From JBFXDI01 sp050181295 (GTDB lineage: Bacteria; Pseudomonadota; Alphaproteobacteria; Rhizobiales; Aestuariivirgaceae), in the NCBI GenBank assembly GCA_050181295.1, contig JBFXDI010000049.1, forward strand, positions 1 through 26,753: 26,753 nt of DNA, read 5' to 3'. The notes beneath the pieces were generated by a model. That model saw only the letters and a list, made by a program, of their open reading frames with translations. It ran no database searches and had not been told where the DNA came from. Made by a program: the position numbers and the translations under genes. Numbering within the stretch: the first letter of the stretch is position 1; the number at the start of each line of letters is the position of its first letter. This document shows positions 23,064-26,753 of this stretch, one piece after another.

Positions 23064-24139
23064 GAACCGGCGCCTCCCTGGAAGAGGACGACGCCGTCGC
23101 GCGGCCATTCGAGAACGACGCTGTCGCCCGCCTTGCCTGAGGCGGGGCGCTCGTTGAGAGACCAGGCCGAGAACGTTTGCTCTCCGACCTTGACATCGAA
23201 CTGTGTTCGGTGGCCGAGATACTGCATGCGCTCGATGGTGCCGGTCACGCGCTCGTGGCTGTCGCGCGCGGCGCCCGGCGCGTCCAGCACCCGGATCTTT
23301 TCCGGCCTGATAAGCGCCTTCACGGCTCCCTCGAACGGCGAAGCGCTCGTCACCGCGATGGCGCCCATGCCTGGAACTTCGACGAGCGTCGCGCTGCCGT
23401 TGCGCCGCGCCGTTCCCGACAGGAGATTGGACTCGCCGACAAAATGAGCAACGAAGGGCGTGCGTGGCCGGTCATAGATCTCGCTCGGCGTTCCGACCTG
23501 CTCGATCCGCCCGCGATTCATCACCGCTATGCGGTCGGCGATCGCCATCGCCTCTTCCTGATCGTGCGTGACCATGACGGTGGCGATCTTGAGAGGCTTG
23601 AGCAGATCGAGAAGCTCGCCGCGCATCTCCTGCCTGAGGCGTGCATCGAGGTTGCTGAAGGGCTCGTCTAGCAGCAGGAGGCTCGGCTCGATCACGACGG
23701 CGCGTGCGAAAGCGATGCGCTGCTGCTCGCCGCCCGAGAGCTGCGCGGGTTTCTTGCCGGCAGCGGAGGAGAGCCGCACCAGCGACAGGGCGTCGGTGAC
23801 CTTCTGCCGGACAGTAGCCTCCGGCATCGATCGCATGCGCAGCCCGAAGGCGATGTTGTCGTAGATGGTGAGGTGCGGGAAGAGCGCGTAGTTCTGGAAC
23901 AGGATGCCGATGTTGCGCCGCTCCGGCGGCTGACCGGTGAGACCATGGCCGGCAAGCCGGACCTCGCCCGCATCTGGCCGGATGAAGCCCGCCACGACCC
24001 GCAAGCTCGTGGTCTTGCCGCAGCCCGAAGGCCCGAGCAGGCACAGGCGTTCGCCGTCGGAGACCTCGAAGCTCACATCGTCCAGGGCGCGGTAGTCCCC
24101 GTAGGTGACGGTGATGCTGAGGACCTCGAGGCGTCCCAT
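23060..24139 (-). CDS. ABC transporter ATP-binding protein (third transporter)
   Basis: A 359-residue ATPase starting at ATG 24139 (MGRLEVLSITVTYGDY). Walker A is GPSGCGKTT (36-44), signature LSGGEQQR (134-141), Walker B LLLLDEP (154-160), D-loop SNLD, and the switch His is H192 in MVTHDQEEA. A C-terminal TOBE-type domain of about 110 residues follows. The frame extends upstream for another 185 codons, but that stretch lies within the PLP enzyme gene in another frame and is not coding. The gene begins 7 nt after the PLP enzyme stop, so enzyme and transporter genes form one operon. Confidence 0.93.
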   Translation of the reverse strand: MGRLEVLSITVTYGDYRALDDVSFEVSDGERLCLLGPSGCGKTTSLRVVAGFIRPDAGEVRLAGHGLTGQPPERRNIGILFQNYALFPHLTIYDNIAFGLRMRSMPEATVRQKVTDALSLVRLSSAAGKKPAQLSGGEQQRIAFARAVVIEPSLLLLDEPFSNLDARLRQEMRGELLDLLKPLKIATVMVTHDQEEAMAIADRIAVMNRGRIEQVGTPSEIYDRPRTPFVAHFVGESNLLSGTARRNGSATLVEVPGMGAIAVTSASPFEGAVKALIRPEKIRVLDAPGAARDSHERVTGTIERMQYLGHRTQFDVKVGEQTFSAWSLNERPASGKAGDSVVLEWPRDGVVLFQGGAGS

Positions 24140-24146
24140 GGAGGAC

Positions 24147-25388
24147 CTATTGCGTGTAGGTGGCGGCGCGCACGCCCTTCGTGCTTTCGTCGGTCGCCTC
24201 CGCCGCTTCCCGGATGTCGGAGAGGAGTTTGTCCGTGCTGCGCTCATGGATCGGCGTGACGAGCAGGTGAAGGCTGTCCGGATTGGTCGGCTGCCGGTGA
24301 ATGAACCATCCGCGCCGCGTGAGCTCGGCCGCCATGGCGGCCATGTCGCGTCCTTCGCCGGTGAAGGCGAAGAGATGCATGGCGGGCTTGCCCAACACGC
24401 GAAAGCCGGGGATGGATTCGATGCCGGCCTGAAGCTTGCGGGTGATGGAACGCATCTGCCTGTTGAGCCGCAGGTATCCCTCCTCGCCGAGGTATTGCAT
24501 GATGGCCCACGCGGCAGCCACCACGCCGCCCGGGCGCGAGCCGGCCATGGTTGGCGTGCCGTAGGGACCACCGCTCCATTGGTTGAGCACGAAGCGGGAG
24601 AGTTCCTGCAGGGACTTGTCGCGGTAGAGAATGAGCGAACTGCCGCGCGCGGCAAACCCGTATTTGTGAAGATCCGCGGAGATTGTCGACACACCCGGGA
24701 TCGAGAAGTCGAAGGGCGGGATGTCCTCGCCGAGCTTCTTCAGGAACGGTAGCGAGAATCCGCCGACGCAGGCGTCCGTGTGGAAATGGATGCCGCGGCG
24801 GAGCGCCAGCCCTGCGAGATCTGCGATGGGGTCGATCGTGCCGAAGGGATAGTTGGGGGCCGAGCCGATGATGACGATGGTGTTCTTCGTGATAGCCTTC
24901 TCGGTCGCCGAGACGTCCGCGACATAGTTGGATGTGAGCGGGGTCACCACCGGCTTGATGCCCAAGACGTCGGCAGCCTTCCAGAAGGCCGGGTGGGCGC
25001 TCCGCGGCAGGATCATCTCGGGTGCTGTAACCTCCGGCCGCTCGGCACGCGCCCGCTCGCGCGCGCAGCGAATGCCCATGAGCACGCTCTCGCTCCCGCC
25101 TGACGTGATGTTGCCGACCGCCGTGTTGCCGCCGCCCAGGAGCTCGCAGGCGGAAGAGAGGATGTCGCTCTCGAGCTTGGCAAGGCTCGGGAACATGCCG
25201 CCAGCGCCGAGGCCGTTGGTGGCGATGAACAGCGAATAGGCGTCCTGGAGCATCGCAAGATGGCCTTCGTCCACGCCGTAGACGAGGAAGAAGGTGCGGC
25301 CGTCTTCCCAGCGGCCGTCCTTCTGCATGCTCGCGTGCAGGGCTCGCATGACGTCCTGGTGCGACTTTCCATTGCTAGGGAGCTTCAT
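24147..25388 (-). CDS. PLP-dependent lyase/decarboxylase, sphingosine-phosphate-lyase-like
   Basis: A 413-residue fold-type I PLP enzyme of the group II decarboxylase superfamily. TSGGSESVLMGIR (95-107) binds the cofactor phosphate, H132 (RSAHPAFWKAAD) stacks on the ring, D205 in HFHTDACVGGFSLPF pairs with the pyridine nitrogen, and K242 in ISADLHKYGFAARGSSL forms the Schiff base. The DACVGGF and SADLHKYGFA blocks resemble sphingosine-1-phosphate lyase more than glutamate or aromatic amino acid decarboxylases, so C-C cleavage of a hydroxylated amine or an amino acid decarboxylation are both possible. The start is ATG 25388 with an AAGGGA site. It lies between an SDR gene and a transporter operon, suggesting that it acts on the imported compound or its oxidation product. 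Confidence 0.87.
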   Translation of the reverse strand: MKLPSNGKSHQDVMRALHASMQKDGRWEDGRTFFLVYGVDEGHLAMLQDAYSLFIATNGLGAGGMFPSLAKLESDILSSACELLGGGNTAVGNITSGGSESVLMGIRCARERARAERPEVTAPEMILPRSAHPAFWKAADVLGIKPVVTPLTSNYVADVSATEKAITKNTIVIIGSAPNYPFGTIDPIADLAGLALRRGIHFHTDACVGGFSLPFLKKLGEDIPPFDFSIPGVSTISADLHKYGFAARGSSLILYRDKSLQELSRFVLNQWSGGPYGTPTMAGSRPGGVVAAAWAIMQYLGEEGYLRLNRQMRSITRKLQAGIESIPGFRVLGKPAMHLFAFTGEGRDMAAMAAELTRRGWFIHRQPTNPDSLHLLVTPIHERSTDKLLSDIREAAEATDESTKGVRAATYTQ

Positions 25389-25406
25389 CGACCAATTCCC
25401 TTTCCT

Positions 25407-26174
25407 TCAGGCGGCAGTCCAGCCGCCATCGACCGCGAGGACAGAGCCGGTGACGTAGCTACCGGCTTCCGACGCCAGGAAAACGACGGGACCAACGAGC
25501 TCCTCCGGCCGCCCGCGGCGGCCCATGGGTGTGCGGGCCCGCACCCAGGCCTCGACCTTCTCGCCCGGACCGCTCTTGCCGTCGTCGCGGGACATGGGCG
25601 TCATGTAGCCGGGCGCGATCGCGTTGACGCGCACCCCGTGCGGTGCCCATTCCACCGCGAGCATCCGCATGAGCTGGTTTACGCCACCCTTCGAGGCGCC
25701 GTATGGCAGGTTGTCCGCCGCGCCGACCGAGGCGTAGATGGACGAGTTCATGATGATCGAGCCCGAACCCTGGGCCAGCATCACGCGGCCCACGGCCTGG
25801 CTGCACAGGAAGTAGCCCTTGAGGTTGGTCCCGAGGATGCGGTCCCACTCCGCCTCTTCGTAGTCTATGGCCGGCTGGTTGCGGTCGATCCCAGCATTGT
25901 TCACGAGAATGTCGATCCGGCCCCAACGGGCGCGGGCGCGATCGATCAAGGCGTCGACGTCTTCCTTGCGGGAAACGTCGGCCTTCATGGCCTCCGCGCC
26001 GCCTCCCTCGGTTCGGACTTCTTCCACCAGCTCCTCGATCTCGGCCGGCGAGCGGCTCGTGACGAGGATGTCGGCACCGTGCCGTGCGAGGCCCATCGCG
26101 ATGGTGCGGCCGAGGCCGCGTCCTGCGCCGGTGACGATGGCGACCTTGCCCGACAGATCGAAGAGCTGCTGCAC
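25407..26174 (-). CDS. SDR family NAD(P)-dependent oxidoreductase
   Basis: A 255-residue classical short-chain dehydrogenase. Cofactor motif TGAGRGLG is at 15-22, NNAG at 92-95, catalytic N117, S144/S145 in MNSSIYAS, and Y158-x3-K162 in LPYGASKGG. The C-terminus, GSVLAVDGGWTAA, is typical of FabG-like members. R41 and the SRS context after the second strand suggest preference for NADP, but this is uncertain. The start is GTG 26174 with GGAGG about 5 nt upstream; a longer ORF from 26225 has no such site. It is the first gene of the minus-strand operon, divergent from the Lrp-type regulator, and probably oxidises a hydroxyl of the substrate or reduces a carbonyl product. Confidence 0.9.
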   Translation of the reverse strand: MQQLFDLSGKVAIVTGAGRGLGRTIAMGLARHGADILVTSRSPAEIEELVEEVRTEGGGAEAMKADVSRKEDVDALIDRARARWGRIDILVNNAGIDRNQPAIDYEEAEWDRILGTNLKGYFLCSQAVGRVMLAQGSGSIIMNSSIYASVGAADNLPYGASKGGVNQLMRMLAVEWAPHGVRVNAIAPGYMTPMSRDDGKSGPGEKVEAWVRARTPMGRRGRPEELVGPVVFLASEAGSYVTGSVLAVDGGWTAA

Positions 26175-26232
26175 GGCGTCCTCCCGAAGGCCCGGACGTT
26201 CCCATGGAATCCTTCGGCGAGTCAACGTTATT

Positions 26233-26260
26233 TTGCGGAAACAGCAATTTCTGCTACATT
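26233..26260 (+). promoter_or_regulatory. Candidate promoter of the Lrp-type regulator
   Basis: TTGCGG (26233-26238) and TACATT (26255-26260) are separated by 16 nt. Both are imperfect. The Lrp-like site at 26242-26256 falls between and over them, which would allow autoregulation. Confidence 0.3.
26242..26256. promoter_or_regulatory. Lrp-like operator candidate
   Basis: CAGCAATTTCTGCTA agrees with the E. coli Lrp consensus YAGHAWATTWTDCTR at 13 of 15 positions by my count. It sits between a divergent Lrp/AsnC regulator and the SDR operon, where such a site is expected. Confidence 0.55.
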
Positions 26261-26263
26261 GAA

Positions 26264-26278
26264 TTGCGAATTTCGCAA
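26264..26278. promoter_or_regulatory. Perfect 15-bp palindrome, second operator candidate
   Basis: TTGCGAA-T-TTCGCAA is a perfect 7-1-7 dyad. Its centre (26271) is 22 bp from the centre of the Lrp-like site at 26242-26256, about two helical turns, which suits the multi-site wrapping used by Lrp/AsnC octamers. Confidence 0.55.
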
Positions 26279-26312
26279 ATCAGCAGATCGAAGCTTGCGA
26301 TAGCGGGGAAAT

Positions 26313-26753
26313 ATGGGCGCTGCCAGAAAGACGCGATCGAACGAGATCACCGACATCGACGTTGAGATCATCCGCTGCCTGAACCGGGACGCCCGAAGCT
26401 CGGTGAGCAAGATGGCCGAGGAACTGGAGATGCCGGAATCGACCGTCCGGCACCGTCTCAACCGGATGATCGAGGAGGGGATGATCGAATTCACGGCGGT
26501 GCCGAACCCGCTCCATCTCGGCTATCAGATCTGGGCGATCATGGAGATCCAGGCGAAGCTCGCCGCGGTGCGCTCCATTGCCCGTGAGCTCGCGAAGTCG
26601 CCCGAGGTCTATTTCGTCAGCATCACAACCGGGACCTATGACATCCTGATCGGAGCGGTGTTCCGGTCGAACGACGAGCTTCTGAAGTTCATGACCGACA
26701 GGCTGCCGCGCATCCCCGGCATCGAGCGCACGCGCACGGCGACCGTGCTCGAC
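26313..26753 (+). CDS. Lrp/AsnC family transcriptional regulator, C-terminus cut by window end
   Basis: An open frame from ATG 26313, with GGGGAA just upstream, continues for 147 codons to the end of the window without a stop. The N-terminal part is the Lrp/AsnC helix-turn-helix: ITDIDVEIIRCLNRDARSSV, then SKMAEELEMPESTVRHRLNRM and the wing MIEFTAVPNP. The following RAM-type domain (GYQIWAIMEIQAKLAAVRSI, YFVSITTGTYDILIGAVFRS, LPRIPGIERTRT) is nearly complete; only the last strand and helix are missing. It is divergent from the SDR/PLP/transporter operon and probably controls it in response to an amino acid or amine effector. Confidence 0.88.
   Translation, partial: MGAARKTRSNEITDIDVEIIRCLNRDARSSVSKMAEELEMPESTVRHRLNRMIEEGMIEFTAVPNPLHLGYQIWAIMEIQAKLAAVRSIARELAKSPEVYFVSITTGTYDILIGAVFRSNDELLKFMTDRLPRIPGIERTRTATVLD

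Noticed and set aside
23060..24694. Possible fusion of an N-terminal domain to the ABC ATPase (544 codons)
   Set aside because: The extra 185 codons overlap the PLP enzyme gene out of frame and lack any domain; ATG 24139 gives a normal ATPase.

Overview
The window is a GC-rich, densely coded stretch of a bacterial chromosome or large replicon. Its content suggests an alphaproteobacterium, probably of the Hyphomicrobiales: several Pot-type amine ABC transporters, FCD-type GntR regulators, a Rieske oxygenase, a creatinase-like M24 protein and an old-yellow-enzyme dehydrogenase lie side by side. That assignment rests on general gene content and base composition, not on a marker gene. I saw no rRNA, tRNA, CRISPR array, transposase or phage gene, and no gene-free stretch longer than 300 bases; the longest gaps (about 100-180 bp) are promoter or intercistronic regions.

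Layout. (A) 1-5560, minus strand: a compact operon potA-potB-potC-potD, then a class III aminotransferase and a small gene cut by the window edge. It probably imports polyamines or a related amine and transaminates it. A divergent GntR-FCD regulator (5634-6575) shares its control region, where a 7-7-7 inverted repeat overlaps the regulator's start codon. (B) 6612-8136: a divergent pair made of a CGNR zinc-finger regulator and an alpha/beta hydrolase with an Asp nucleophile elbow, separated by an AT-only 16-bp palindrome. (C) 8170-11393, minus strand: creatinase-like M24 protein, PhzF-like protein and a Rieske oxygenase whose iron-bridging residue is Glu, as in quaternary-amine Rieske enzymes. 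(D) 11570-17208, plus strand: a GatC-like small protein and an amidase, then a substrate-binding protein, two permeases and a second GntR regulator. This transporter has no ATPase gene. Blocks C and D are divergent around two tandem 17-bp repeats spaced by 20 bp. (E) 17223-26174, minus strand: SDR dehydrogenase, sphingosine-phosphate-lyase-like PLP enzyme, a complete ABC transporter (ATPase, two permeases, binding protein), an intrinsic terminator, then an SRPBCC protein, a trimethylamine-dehydrogenase-like flavoprotein and a small conserved-looking protein. A divergent Lrp/AsnC regulator (26313 to the window end) faces it across two Lrp-like operator candidates.

How it may work together. My reading, which is inference, is an amine-catabolism island. 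Three separate polyamine/opine/phosphonate-type uptake systems each sit with enzymes that act on C-N bonds (aminotransferase, amidase, creatinase fold, Rieske N-demethylase type, TMADH type, PLP lyase type), and each block has its own regulator and a candidate operator. In all three transporters the binding-protein gene is followed directly by a strong stem-loop, which would raise its expression relative to the genes downstream. The substrates cannot be named from sequence alone.
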